A DNA stretch of 64,000 nucleotides from Nocardia jejuensis NBRC 103114. GTDB taxonomy: Bacteria; Actinomycetota; Actinomycetes; Mycobacteriales; Mycobacteriaceae. The notes under the pieces were generated by a model. The model was not told the DNA's origin, made no database searches, and saw only the letters and a program-made list of their open reading frames with translations. The stretch's first letter is position 1. Each line of letters begins with the position of its first letter. This document shows positions 17,571 to 26,469 of the stretch, piece after piece. A program made the position numbers and the translations under genes. The stretch lies in assembly GCF_001613145.1 (NCBI RefSeq), contig NZ_BDBU01000018.1, positions 124,001-188,000 on the forward strand, read 5' to 3'.

Positions 17571-18377
17571 ATGGGGTCGGTGAGTGTGAAGGAGAAGAAC
17601 AATGTCGTGATCTCCGGCGTTGCGGGTGCGCCGACAGTGGTGCTGGCACATGGGTTCGGGTGTGATCAGCACCTGTGGCGGCTGGTCGCTCCGGTTCTTG
17701 CCGAACGGTTCCGGGTGGTGCTGTTCGACCATGTGGGCGCGGGTGGCTCGGACACCTCGGCGTGGACCTGGGAACGGTACTCCGATCTGGGGGCCTACGC
17801 GCAGGACATTCTCGATCTGTGCGCGGAGTTGGACCTGCGCGAGGTGGTGCTGGTCGGGCATTCGGTCGCGGCGATGATGGCGGTGCTGGCCGCCAACCGA
17901 TCGCCCGAACGATTCGCGAAGCTGGTGCTGCTGACGCCCTCGCCCCGCTACATCGACGACGGCGCGTACCGGGGCGGTTTCAGCCGCGCCGATATCGACG
18001 AACTGCTCGACTCCCTCGATTCCAATTACCTGGGCTGGTCCGCGACGATGGCGCCGGTGATCATGGGCAACCCCGAGCGTCCCGAGCTCGGCGGGGAACT
18101 GACCGAGAGCTTCTGCCGCACCGATCCGCAGATCGCGCGCGTCTTCGCGCGCACGACGTTCCTGTCCGACAACCGCGAGGACCTGACCGACGTCTCCGTG
18201 CCCACTCTGATCATCCAGACCGCCCACGATGCCATCGCACCCGTGGAAGTCGGTGCGTTCGTTCACGACCGGATCCGAGGCAGTGAGCTGGTCACCTTGG
18301 CCGCGACCGGGCATTGCCCGCAGCTCAGCGCGCCCGAACTCACCGCCGCGACGATCGCGGAGTTCGCCGGCCGATGA
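17571..18377 (+). CDS. rsbQ: RsbQ-like alpha/beta hydrolase
   Basis: A 268-residue hydrolase with the triad at nearly the same numbers as Bacillus RsbQ: Ser about 98 (VGHSVAA), Asp about 220 (TAHDAIAP) and His about 248 (ATGHCPQLSAP). RsbQ is the positive partner of the PAS-PP2C phosphatase RsbP and is thought to supply or hydrolyse a small ligand in energy-stress signalling. The next gene encodes an RsbP-like phosphatase and starts inside this stop (ATGA), so the pair is a functional unit. The same fold includes strigolactone and karrikin receptors. ATG 17571 is chosen by alignment; the ribosome-binding site is weak. Confidence 0.85.
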   Translation: MGSVSVKEKNNVVISGVAGAPTVVLAHGFGCDQHLWRLVAPVLAERFRVVLFDHVGAGGSDTSAWTWERYSDLGAYAQDILDLCAELDLREVVLVGHSVAAMMAVLAANRSPERFAKLVLLTPSPRYIDDGAYRGGFSRADIDELLDSLDSNYLGWSATMAPVIMGNPERPELGGELTESFCRTDPQIARVFARTTFLSDNREDLTDVSVPTLIIQTAHDAIAPVEVGAFVHDRIRGSELVTLAATGHCPQLSAPELTAATIAEFAGR

Positions 18378-19642
18378 TGGCCCCGACCGGAGACGAGGTG
18401 AGCGGCGAGATCGGCGACGCCTATCACGAGCCGCTGCCCGGCGGCCCCGCGAGCCCGGAGTTCTCGGCGCTGCTGGAGGACAGTGCCGAGGACCTGTACG
18501 AGAACGCGCCGTGCGGATACCTGTCCACCCTGATGGACGGCACCATCGCCAAGGTCAACGCGAGGTTGCTGGAGTGGCTCGGCTACCGCCGCGAGGATTT
18601 GGTCGGTCGCCGCAGATTCAGCGATCTGCTTACCGTGGGCGGGCGGATGTATTACGAAACCCATATCGCGCCCATGCTGGCCATGCACGGTCAGGTCGGT
18701 GGCCTGGCCCTGGAATTGCGGCGAGCGGACCGATCCCGACTACCGATCCTGGTGACCTCGGTGGTGAAATCCGGTCCCGACGGCACCGCGCAGCTCATTC
18801 GCACCACTATCTTCGATGCCAGTGACCGCCGCGCCTACGAGCAGGAATTGTTGCGCGCCCGCCGTACCGCGGAACTCGAGCGCGAGCGAGTACAGAAATT
18901 CGCGTCGACCCTGCAGCGCACCCTGTTGCCTCCCACCCTGCCGGTCGTCCCGGGGGTGGACGTCGCGGCCTATTTCCATCCGGCCTCCCGCGACGAAGTC
19001 GGCGGGGACTTCTACGATCTGTTCCCCCTCACCGGGCAGACGTGGGGATTGTTCCTGGGCGACGTCTCGGGCAAAGGGCCCGAGGCCGCCGCGGTGACCT
19101 CCCTGACCCGCTACACCCTGCGCGCGGCGGCGGTCTACGACCCGGACCCGGTCGAAGTGCTGCACAACCTCAACACCGTGCTCAATCAGGAATATCACGG
19201 CAGCGACCCTCGGTTCTGCACCGTCATCTACGGCTCCCTGACCCCCGACGCCTCCGGTGCCACCCTCACCCTCGCCAGCGGTGGCCACCCGCCCGCGCTG
19301 CTGATTCGCGCCGATGGCACGACACGATTCGTCGAGACGCCCGGCGGGATGCTGGTCGGACCCATCCCTGAGGCTGTATTCGCCAGCGCCGAAATACATC
19401 TGGGCCCCGGAGACACGCTGCTGTTCTACACCGACGGCCTCACCGAAGCCCGCGTCAACGGCCGGGAACGGTTCGACGAGGACCAGCTCATGGATATCCT
19501 CGCCGCGGCCGGCCCGACCGACGCGGCGACCCTGATCGCGGCACTGGTCGAACTGCTGCGCGGATTCGGGGACGGCGTCGAGGACGATACGGCCCTGCTC
19601 GCCCTCAGCGTCCCGGTGACAACCGGCGACCGGCACACCTGA
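18374..19642 (+). CDS. rsbP: RsbP-like PAS/PP2C serine phosphatase
   Basis: The 422-residue protein has a PAS domain at about residues 36-150 (ENAPCGYLSTLMDGTI, YRREDLVG), a short coiled coil at about 155-185, and a SpoIIE-type PP2C domain to the end with the metal-binding motifs DEVGGDFYDLF and GDVSGKG and the C-terminal DDTALLAL. Family role: it dephosphorylates an anti-anti-sigma factor when the PAS/RsbQ input is active, releasing a stress sigma factor. No sigma, anti-sigma or antagonist gene is present in the window, so the target lies elsewhere. Start ATG 18374 overlaps the rsbQ stop. Confidence 0.87.
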   Translation: MMAPTGDEVSGEIGDAYHEPLPGGPASPEFSALLEDSAEDLYENAPCGYLSTLMDGTIAKVNARLLEWLGYRREDLVGRRRFSDLLTVGGRMYYETHIAPMLAMHGQVGGLALELRRADRSRLPILVTSVVKSGPDGTAQLIRTTIFDASDRRAYEQELLRARRTAELERERVQKFASTLQRTLLPPTLPVVPGVDVAAYFHPASRDEVGGDFYDLFPLTGQTWGLFLGDVSGKGPEAAAVTSLTRYTLRAAAVYDPDPVEVLHNLNTVLNQEYHGSDPRFCTVIYGSLTPDASGATLTLASGGHPPALLIRADGTTRFVETPGGMLVGPIPEAVFASAEIHLGPGDTLLFYTDGLTEARVNGRERFDEDQLMDILAAAGPTDAATLIAALVELLRGFGDGVEDDTALLALSVPVTTGDRHT

Positions 19643-19648
19643 GGCGGC

Positions 19649-20791
19649 TCAGTTGTTCGCCAGGGATCGCGCGATCACCAGACGCTGAATCTGGTTGGTG
19701 CCCTCGAAGATCTGGGTGATCTTGGCTTCGCGCATGTAGCGCTCCACGGGGAAGTCCTGGGTGTAGCCGTAGCCGCCGAAGACCTGGACCGCATCGGTGG
19801 TCACCTTCATGGCGGCATCGGTGGCGACGAGTTTGGCGACGCTGGCCTGGCGGGAATAGGGCAGGGCGGCGTCCCGGCGGCGGGCGGCGTCGAGATAGGT
19901 GGCCCGGGCGGAGTCGACGGCGGCGGCCATATCGGCGAGCAGGAAGCCCAGGCCCTGGTGATCGATGATGGGGTGGCCGAACGCCTCTCGCGATTTCGCG
20001 TAGGCGACGGCGTCGTCGAGGGCGCGCTGGGCGATGCCGGTGGCCACCGCGGCGATGCCCAGGCGTCCGGAATCCAGGGCGCTGAAGGCGATGGACAGGC
20101 CCTGGCCGGGAGCGCCGATGAGGCGGTCGGCGGGCAGGAAGGCGTCGTCGTACGCGGCGGTGGTGGTGGGGACGGCGCGCAGACCCATCTTCTCCTCGGG
20201 CTTGCCGAAGGACAGCCCCGCGGTGTCGGCGGGCACCAGGAAGCTGGAGATGCCGCGCGAGCCCTCGCCGGTACGGGCGAACAGGGTGTAGTAATCGGCC
20301 TTGCCGCCGTTGGTGATCCACGCCTTCTGGCCGGTGATGCGGAAGCCGCCGTCGACCTCGACGGCCCGGCAGCGCAGGGCCGCGGCATCGGAACCCGCGT
20401 GCGCCTCCGAGAGGCTGTACGCGCCGATCAGGTTGCCGGACAACATGTCCGGAAGCCACTTCGCGCGCTGCTCATCGCTGCCGTAGGCGAAGAGCGGATG
20501 GCACGAGAGGCTGTGCACGCTCACCGCGACGGCCACCGCGGCCCAGCGCGCGGCGAGTTCCTCCAGCACCTGCAGGTACACCTCGTACGGTTGACCGCCG
20601 CCGCCGAACTCCTCCGGATACGGCAGGCTCAGCAACCCGGCCGCGCCCAGCGCGCGAAACGCCTCCTCGGGATAGCGCTCCTGCTTCTCGAATTCGACGA
20701 CATTCGGCTCCAGCACCTTGTCGGCGATGTCGCGGGTCAGCTCGAGCAGATCGCGGGCCTCGGACGTGGGCAGCAGGCGGTCGACAGGCAT
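19649..20791 (-). CDS. Acyl-CoA dehydrogenase
   Basis: A standard flavoprotein of 380 residues. It has the FAD-binding YSLSEAHAGSD and WITNGG regions, the substrate-side FGGYGYTQDFPVERYMR and the catalytic base Glu in IFEGTNQIQ near the C-terminus. It oxidises an acyl-CoA to the enoyl-CoA in beta-oxidation or branched-chain catabolism and passes electrons to ETF. Chain-length specificity is not readable. ATG 20791 fits GGAG better than ATG 20800. It diverges from a TetR gene with a clear operator, so it is probably part of that regulon. Confidence 0.92.
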   Translation of the reverse strand: MPVDRLLPTSEARDLLELTRDIADKVLEPNVVEFEKQERYPEEAFRALGAAGLLSLPYPEEFGGGGQPYEVYLQVLEELAARWAAVAVAVSVHSLSCHPLFAYGSDEQRAKWLPDMLSGNLIGAYSLSEAHAGSDAAALRCRAVEVDGGFRITGQKAWITNGGKADYYTLFARTGEGSRGISSFLVPADTAGLSFGKPEEKMGLRAVPTTTAAYDDAFLPADRLIGAPGQGLSIAFSALDSGRLGIAAVATGIAQRALDDAVAYAKSREAFGHPIIDHQGLGFLLADMAAAVDSARATYLDAARRRDAALPYSRQASVAKLVATDAAMKVTTDAVQVFGGYGYTQDFPVERYMREAKITQIFEGTNQIQRLVIARSLANN

Positions 20792-20883
20792 GGCTTCCAT
20801 TCTCCGGTGAGCGGGCGCGGCAGGGCGTGCGGCGTCGGCCGGTGGTCTCGCGGCCGTCGAGCGGTCCCTGCCTGTCGCGGGTG

Positions 20884-20951
20884 CACGTCACATTACGTGT
20901 TGCATCCAATTGCGTGCAAGGCAGCACGCAATTATCGGCGGCAGATACACT
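20884..20951 (+). promoter_or_regulatory. TetR operator and promoter between acyl-CoA dehydrogenase and TetR genes
   Basis: AATTGCGTGC-N6-GCACGCAATT (20908-20933) is a perfect inverted repeat with 10-bp arms. It covers the -35 position of a promoter whose -10 box, TACACT (20946-20951), lies six bases before the GTG of the TetR gene. A weaker repeat, CACGT-N6-ACGTG (20884-20899), lies on the acyl-CoA dehydrogenase side. Confidence 0.75.
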
Positions 20952-20957
20952 GACCGG

Positions 20958-21554
20958 GTGGTATCGGACCTACCCCCGAACAAGCATCAGGAGAAGAGCC
21001 TGCGCACGCGGGCCCTGCTGCTGGACGCCGCCATCGACAGCCTCGCGGAGGTGGGGTACGCCAGCGCGTCGATCGCCGACATCACCGCGCGGGCGGGTGT
21101 CACCCGGGGCGCGCAGCTGCACCACTTCCACACGCGGCAGGAACTTTTCGCGCAGACCATCGAACATCTCACCCAGCGTCAGCGAGAAGCGCTGGCGCGG
21201 CGCACCAAGACGTTGTCCGCCACGGCGTCCGCGGGCGAGGTGCTGGTCGAATGCGTGACCGCGCCGTTCGCCGGAAAACTCGGCAAGGCCTCGGTGGAGC
21301 TGTACGTGGGCATCGCCAACGACCGCGAACTGCGCCGCAATATGCTTCGCGTGCAACATGATCTGACGATCGAGATCATGGACGCCTGCGGCCTCCTGGT
21401 CGAGGTGCCCAGGGAGCGCCTGGAAACGGCGTTCTGGCTCACCATCAACCTGGTCCGCGGCGCGACCCTCGACGAGATGGTCGGCCGAGACCGCCTGCGC
21501 CGCAAGCAGGTTCTCGCCGACTGGACTCGATTGGCCGACGGAATTCTCGGCTGA
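20958..21554 (+). CDS. TetR-family regulator of acyl-CoA metabolism (inferred)
   Basis: A 198-residue TetR protein with the DNA-binding domain at about residues 15-62 (LLLDAAIDSLAEVGYASASIADITARAGVTRG, then HHFHTRQEL). The C-terminal domain is typical for small-ligand sensing. GTG 20958 is chosen because TACACT stands exactly six bases upstream (leaderless pattern). The divergent acyl-CoA dehydrogenase and the perfect operator suggest an acyl-CoA-responsive repressor, which is inference from arrangement. Confidence 0.85.
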   Translation: MVSDLPPNKHQEKSLRTRALLLDAAIDSLAEVGYASASIADITARAGVTRGAQLHHFHTRQELFAQTIEHLTQRQREALARRTKTLSATASAGEVLVECVTAPFAGKLGKASVELYVGIANDRELRRNMLRVQHDLTIEIMDACGLLVEVPRERLETAFWLTINLVRGATLDEMVGRDRLRRKQVLADWTRLADGILG

Positions 21555-21662
21555 GTCGAAACGCCCTTGCCGGACAACGCGATACAGGACCATAAGAGTT
21601 CGTATCTGCGCCCGGCCACCGCGTACCGCACCGGTCGGCGCAGCCTCGGGGGAGGCATTGCG

Positions 21663-23141
21663 ATGGCTGTTTCTCGGCGACATGTCCTGCGGGCGGCCGG
21701 GCTGGGGGCCGGCTGCGCGGCGCTCGGCGTGTCCTGGCGGATGAGTGGACCCTCGGCAGAACCGGTTGGGGCAGAAGTGGATTGGGGCGCGCTGCGGCAG
21801 CGGCTGACCGGCGCGCTGACTCTGCCCGCCGATCCCGGCTACGCCGTCGCGAAACTGGCCTACAACCCGATGTTCGACACCCGGCAACCGGCCGGGGTGG
21901 TGCGCTGCGCGAACGTCTCGGACGTGCAGGCGTGCATCGAGGCCGCCGCGACCCGAATTCCGCTGGCGGCGCGCGGCGGCGGACACAGCTACGCGGGCTA
22001 CTCGACCCCGGACGGCGGCTTGATCGCCGATATGGGCGAGCTGAAATCAGTCGAGGTCCGCGCGGACGGCACCGCCGTGATCGGCGCCGGCGCCCGGCTG
22101 ATCGACGTGTACGCCGGACTCGCGCAGCAGGGCCGATGCCTGCCCGGCGGGTCGTGCCCGACCGTGGGCATCACCGGACTCACCCTCGGCGGCGGCATCG
22201 GTGTCCTGGCCGGAAAGTACGGATTGACCTGTGACAGCCTGCTTTCGGCCGAGATCGTGACCGCCGACGGTGTGATCCGCACCGCCTGCGCCGACTCCGA
22301 ACCCGACCTGTACTGGGCGCTGCGCGGTGGCGGCGGCGGAAACTTCGGCATCGTCACCTCGTTGACCTTCCGCACAGTTCCGGCGCAGCGACTGGCCGTA
22401 TTCCAGATCCGATTCCCCGCCGGATCGCTGAGCGCGGTGCTGGGCGCGTGGCAGTCCTTCATTGCGAACGCCCCGGACGAATTCTGGTCCACCCTGGGCA
22501 TTTCCGCCGGATCGCCACCGACCTGCCGGATCAACGGCTGTTTCGTCGGCGCCGAAGCCGAGATGAACACCCAGATCGACCGGCTGATCGCCGCGACCGG
22601 AGCCACGACCACCGCCCGCTACACCGACACCCTGGACTATCTGCCCGCCATGCGCTATTTCGGCGGATGCGCGAATTACTCGGTGGCCCAGTGCCGACCG
22701 AGCTGGAACGACACCGGAGTGCTCGGCCGCGAATCGTTCATGGCCTCGTCCCGAATGCTGACCGGACCGATCGCGGATCCGGACCGATTCACCGCGCTGC
22801 TCACCGGACGCACGGGGCTGGATGTACTGCTCGACAGCCTGATGGGCGCTCCGGCCCGAGTCCCGGCCGCCGACACGGCTTTCGCCTACCGGGGCGCGCT
22901 GGCCTCGGCGCAGATCTACGTCGGCGCGACCACCCCGCAGGCGCGTGCGGCGGTGAGCGACGTGCGGGACGGGCTGGGGGATCTGGTCGGCGGCACCGGG
23001 GTGGTGAACTACATCGACACCACCATGTCGAACTGGCCGAGCGCGTACTACGGCGGCAACGCACAGCGACTGTCCGAGATCTCCCGGCACTACGACCCGG
23101 ACGGCGTATTCACCTTCGCCCAATCGGTGTCGAAGATCTGA
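21663..23141 (+). CDS. Tat-exported FAD-linked oxidase, berberine-bridge (BBE) type
   Basis: The 492-residue protein begins with a twin-arginine signal (SRRHVLRAAGLGAGCAALG), so it is exported folded with its cofactor. The FAD domain shows ARGGGHSYAGYS with His at about 108 and GGSCPTVGITGLTLGGG with Cys at about 165, the pair that binds FAD doubly in BBE-like oxidases. The C-terminal BBE segment is NWPSAYYGGN...YDPDGVF. Such enzymes oxidise sugars, alcohols or alkaloid-like compounds with oxygen; the substrate is unknown. A GGGGGAGG site precedes ATG 21663. Confidence 0.9.
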   Translation: MAVSRRHVLRAAGLGAGCAALGVSWRMSGPSAEPVGAEVDWGALRQRLTGALTLPADPGYAVAKLAYNPMFDTRQPAGVVRCANVSDVQACIEAAATRIPLAARGGGHSYAGYSTPDGGLIADMGELKSVEVRADGTAVIGAGARLIDVYAGLAQQGRCLPGGSCPTVGITGLTLGGGIGVLAGKYGLTCDSLLSAEIVTADGVIRTACADSEPDLYWALRGGGGGNFGIVTSLTFRTVPAQRLAVFQIRFPAGSLSAVLGAWQSFIANAPDEFWSTLGISAGSPPTCRINGCFVGAEAEMNTQIDRLIAATGATTTARYTDTLDYLPAMRYFGGCANYSVAQCRPSWNDTGVLGRESFMASSRMLTGPIADPDRFTALLTGRTGLDVLLDSLMGAPARVPAADTAFAYRGALASAQIYVGATTPQARAAVSDVRDGLGDLVGGTGVVNYIDTTMSNWPSAYYGGNAQRLSEISRHYDPDGVFTFAQSVSKI

Positions 23142-23215
23142 GCACCGGTCGGGCACGGCCGACATCCGAGCGTCAACTCCACGGAATCGACCTGGGATCG
23201 GTTCATAGTGGACAA

Positions 23216-24520
23216 ATGGGAAACGAGGCATCTGTCGCCGACGCGTTCCGGCCGCTCCTGCGCGCCGCGCTCGGTCCTGCACCCGCCATCGCCTTCGAGT
23301 TCTGGGACGGCAGCTCCATCAAGCCCGACGGTGATTATCCGGGCACCATGCGACTGCGGTCGAAGGAGGCGCTGGGCCATCTGGTCTGGGCGCCAGGGGA
23401 ACTCGGCCTGGGCCGGGCGTTCGTGTCCGGCACTGTGGATCTGGACGGCAATATCTTCCAGATGTTGCGCGCACTGCAATCGACCGCGCCGCGCGATGCC
23501 CGCCTCGGGGTAGGCGCGGCGTGGCACGCCCTGGGCGCGGCCAGGCAGCTGGGTGCGCTCGGTCGCCGCCCCGAGCTCCCGCCCGAAGAGGCACGGCCGC
23601 AACGACAATTGCACACCCGGCGCACCGACGCCGCCGCGATCAGCCACCACTACGACGTCGGCAACGATTTCTATCGCCTCGTGCTCGGCCCGAGCATGAC
23701 CTACTCCTGCGCCCGATTCGTCGCGCCCGAGGATAGGGGCGGCGCCCCGAACCCGAGCCTCACCCTGCAGGACGCGCAACGCGAGAAGCACGACCTGATC
23801 TGCCGCAAACTCGGGCTGGCGCAGCAGCCGGGCATGCGGCTGCTGGACGTCGGGTGCGGATGGGGCTCGATGGCACTGCATGCGGCATCGACCTACGGTG
23901 CACAGGTGGTCGGGGTGACCATCAGCCGGGAGCAGGCCGAACTGGCCCGGCAGCGGGTGGCCGCGGCCGGAATGTCCGGCCAGGTCGAGATCCGGCTGTC
24001 GGATTACCGGGATCTGCGCGGGGAGCGGTTCGACGCCATCTCCTCGATCGGCATGTTCGAGCACGTCGGCACCAAGCGGGCCGCCGAGTATTTCCGGACG
24101 CTGCGCGCGCTGCTGCGGCCCGAGGGGCGACTGCTCAATCACGCGATCTCCTCGGTCGGCGGATCCACGATGACCTCACGCGGCTTCGTGGGCCGCTACG
24201 TGTTCCCGGACGGAGAACTCGTCGACGTGGGTGAGGTCCTGCTGGCCATGGAGCGCGCGGGATTCGAAGTGCGCGATGTGGAGGCGCTGCGCGAGCACTA
24301 CGCGCTCACCCTGCGGCAGTGGGTCGCCAATCTCGAGGACGGGTGGGAGCAGGCGGTCGCGCTGGTCGGGGAAGGGCGGGCTCGGATCTGGCGCATCTAC
24401 ATGGCGGCGTCCGCGCTCGGATTCGAGGACGGCGGACTGGGATTGCATCAGGTGCTGGGAGTGGTTCCCGACCCGGAGGGCGCCACCGGCATGCCCGCGA
24501 ATCGGCGCCTGTGGGGCTGA
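23216..24520 (+). CDS. Cyclopropane-fatty-acid / mycolate-type SAM methyltransferase
   Basis: The 434-residue protein has an N-terminal lipid-associated domain (about 1-130, GLGRAFVSGTVDLDGN) and a C-terminal methyltransferase domain with HHYDVGNDFYRLVLG, the SAM site LLDVGCGWGSMA and SSIGMFEHVG, all classical for cyclopropane synthases. It adds a methylene or methyl group from S-adenosylmethionine to an unsaturated acyl chain. The length fits bacterial cyclopropane synthases acting on phospholipid acyl chains rather than the shorter mycobacterial mycolate enzymes. ATG 23216 has no ribosome-binding site; a CATAGT box six bases upstream fits a leaderless start. Confidence 0.9.
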   Translation: MGNEASVADAFRPLLRAALGPAPAIAFEFWDGSSIKPDGDYPGTMRLRSKEALGHLVWAPGELGLGRAFVSGTVDLDGNIFQMLRALQSTAPRDARLGVGAAWHALGAARQLGALGRRPELPPEEARPQRQLHTRRTDAAAISHHYDVGNDFYRLVLGPSMTYSCARFVAPEDRGGAPNPSLTLQDAQREKHDLICRKLGLAQQPGMRLLDVGCGWGSMALHAASTYGAQVVGVTISREQAELARQRVAAAGMSGQVEIRLSDYRDLRGERFDAISSIGMFEHVGTKRAAEYFRTLRALLRPEGRLLNHAISSVGGSTMTSRGFVGRYVFPDGELVDVGEVLLAMERAGFEVRDVEALREHYALTLRQWVANLEDGWEQAVALVGEGRARIWRIYMAASALGFEDGGLGLHQVLGVVPDPEGATGMPANRRLWG

Positions 24521-24568
24521 GGATCCCACGACGGGACCGTGTCACACCCCGGGAGTACCGTCGCCTGC

Positions 24569-25060
24569 ATGACCACGTGGACGGAGTTCGTGCAAGGGGC
24601 GCCGCACATCGCCGAGATCTTCCTCCGGCGACACGCGGCCACCGGCAACCTGTGCATGCTCGGCACGCTGAGGTCCGACGGCTTCCCGCGGATCAGTCCG
24701 ATCGAGCCGCGCATCTTCGACGGTGAGCTGGTGGTGGCCGGGATGCCCGGCACCACCAAGTTCAACGACCTGGCCCGCGATCCGCGGTTCTGCCTGCACA
24801 CCGCCACGGTCGACACGAACGTCGGGGACGGGGACGTCAAGCTCTTCGGCGAGGTGCGCGACCTACAGGACCCGGCGCTGCATCAGCGATTCGCCGACGC
24901 GCTGTTCGCCGAGACCGGGCTCGATCTGCGCGGGCGGGAGTTCCGGCCGTTCTATGTGGCGGACCTGTCCAGCGCGTCGTCGGTGGAGGTCATCGACGGG
25001 CATATGGACGTCACCATCTGGAAGCCCGGCGAGGCGGAACGTGTGGTGCGCAAGCACTGA
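24569..25060 (+). CDS. Pyridoxamine 5'-phosphate oxidase-like flavin/F420-binding protein
   Basis: The 163-residue protein has the split-barrel fold of the PNPOx superfamily: GNLCMLGTLRSDGFPRISPIEP as the first two strands and LVVAGMPGTTKFNDLARDPRFCLHT as the conserved middle. Actinobacterial members bind FMN, F420 or haem and reduce diverse substrates. ATG 24569 has a TACCGT box seven bases upstream. It overlaps the following AraC-type gene by one base, so the two may be co-transcribed. Confidence 0.75.
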   Translation: MTTWTEFVQGAPHIAEIFLRRHAATGNLCMLGTLRSDGFPRISPIEPRIFDGELVVAGMPGTTKFNDLARDPRFCLHTATVDTNVGDGDVKLFGEVRDLQDPALHQRFADALFAETGLDLRGREFRPFYVADLSSASSVEVIDGHMDVTIWKPGEAERVVRKH

Positions 25061-25830
25061 TGGCCGCGATGACGACCGGGCGGACCGTGCAATCGTGCAG
25101 CGAGTGCACTGATGCAATGCCTGCGAACAGCGCTCCGCCACAGGGATATCGGGAGCGGCCCGCCCTGGTGAGCGGCGCGGTGCTGTGGACCCGCACGATG
25201 GCCGGCGACTCCGATACCCCTGTGCTGCCGGACGGTTCGATGGATCTGCTCTGGATCGACGGTGAACTGTTCGTCGCCGGACCCGACACCACGGCGCACC
25301 ATCCGAGCGCCGCGCCGCACGCGCGGATCGCGGGCATTCGCTTCTACCCCGGCAGCGCTCCGGCGCTGCTCGGTTTCCCGGCGCACGAAATCCGCGACCG
25401 CCGCGTGGAACTCGCCGATATGTGGTCCGCGGCCGATACCCGCCGCGCCGCCGAGATCGTCGCGACCGCGTCGAGTCCGGCGATCGGGCTCGAACAGGTC
25501 GCCCGATGGCGAAGTGCCGTCACCGATCCCGGTGACCCGATCCTGCGCCGTATCGTGACGGAACTGCGCGCGGGTTCCGCGGTGTCCGCGCTCGCCGACT
25601 CCCTCGAACTGGGTCCGCGCCGATTGCACCGAATGTCGCTCTCGGCGTTCGGGTACGGACCCAAGACGCTCGCGCGGGTCCTGCGCATGCAGCGCGCGCT
25701 CGCCCTGGCGCGGGCGGGTGTCCCGTTCGCGGACACCGCCGCTCGCACCGGCTACTCCGATCAAGCGCATCTGGCCCGGGACATCCGCGATCTGAGCGGC
25801 ATGCCCCTGAGCCGATTGCTGCGTGCCTGA
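25060..25830 (+). CDS. AraC-family transcriptional regulator
   Basis: The 256-residue protein has an N-terminal sensor region with LPDGSMDLLWIDG (the pattern of AraC proteins with a DUF6597-type domain) and two C-terminal helix-turn-helix motifs, the second being DTAARTGYSDQAHLARDIRDLSGMPLSRLL. ATG 25060 overlaps the previous stop; ATG 25117 (MPANSAPPQGYRERP) is an equally plausible start because the extra 19 residues look poorly conserved. Target genes are unknown; the upstream reductase-like gene is the first candidate. Confidence 0.8.
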   Translation: MAAMTTGRTVQSCSECTDAMPANSAPPQGYRERPALVSGAVLWTRTMAGDSDTPVLPDGSMDLLWIDGELFVAGPDTTAHHPSAAPHARIAGIRFYPGSAPALLGFPAHEIRDRRVELADMWSAADTRRAAEIVATASSPAIGLEQVARWRSAVTDPGDPILRRIVTELRAGSAVSALADSLELGPRRLHRMSLSAFGYGPKTLARVLRMQRALALARAGVPFADTAARTGYSDQAHLARDIRDLSGMPLSRLLRA

Positions 25831-25835
25831 GGCGA

Positions 25836-26228
25836 TCAGCTCAGCGCGGCATACAGATCCACGCCGTTCCCGTCCGGATCCTGCACGGCCGCGTATCGCT
25901 GGCCCCAGAACGCGTCGAACGGCTTCAGCTCGCCGTGGTGGCCCGCGGTGGTCAGGGCCTCGAACGCGGCATCGACGGCGGCGGGCGACTCGCATTCGAC
26001 CGCCAGACCGATCCGGCCCGCACCCGCCACCGCCGTCCACTCCGGGTGGAACGAGCGAATGGTCTCCTCGGTGTCGAGCGTCAAGCGCACTCCGCCCCCG
26101 AGCGCCGCCTCCGCATGCCGCTCCTGCTCGGCCCCGGGTGCGAACTCGACCCCGAGCAGTCGGTAGAACGCGACGGACGCGGCCATATCGGCCACGATCA
26201 GGCCCACAACATTCAATCGAAAAGTCAT
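25836..26228 (-). CDS. VOC (glyoxalase/bleomycin resistance-type) protein
   Basis: A 130-residue single-unit VOC protein of two beta-alpha-beta-beta-beta repeats: MTFRLNVVGLIVADMAASVAFYRLLGVEF opens the first and AVQDPDGNGVDLY closes the second. Members are metal-dependent lyases, dioxygenases or drug-binding proteins; the role here is unknown. ATG 26228 follows TACGGT by six bases, so the mRNA may be leaderless. It converges on the AraC gene with only 5 bp between stops. Confidence 0.75.
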   Translation of the reverse strand: MTFRLNVVGLIVADMAASVAFYRLLGVEFAPGAEQERHAEAALGGGVRLTLDTEETIRSFHPEWTAVAGAGRIGLAVECESPAAVDAAFEALTTAGHHGELKPFDAFWGQRYAAVQDPDGNGVDLYAALS

Positions 26229-26469
26229 ACATCGACCGTAGGCCGCGCCGGGCTCCACGGTCTTGAAGAAATCGGACAGCGCGCTCGTTTCGGCGGAACA
26301 CCCGAGTCCCTACCGAGTGCGCGGTAGCGACCACAGACCGGTCTTCCAGCGATTCGGCCGTTCCGTGGGGCGGGCGGGTGAACCGAATCAGGAGACCGGC
26401 GAGGCAACGAAGCCGATCGTTCACCTCTCCCGCACGAAGCGACCGCCGAGCGAGCCACTGACATCCGCG

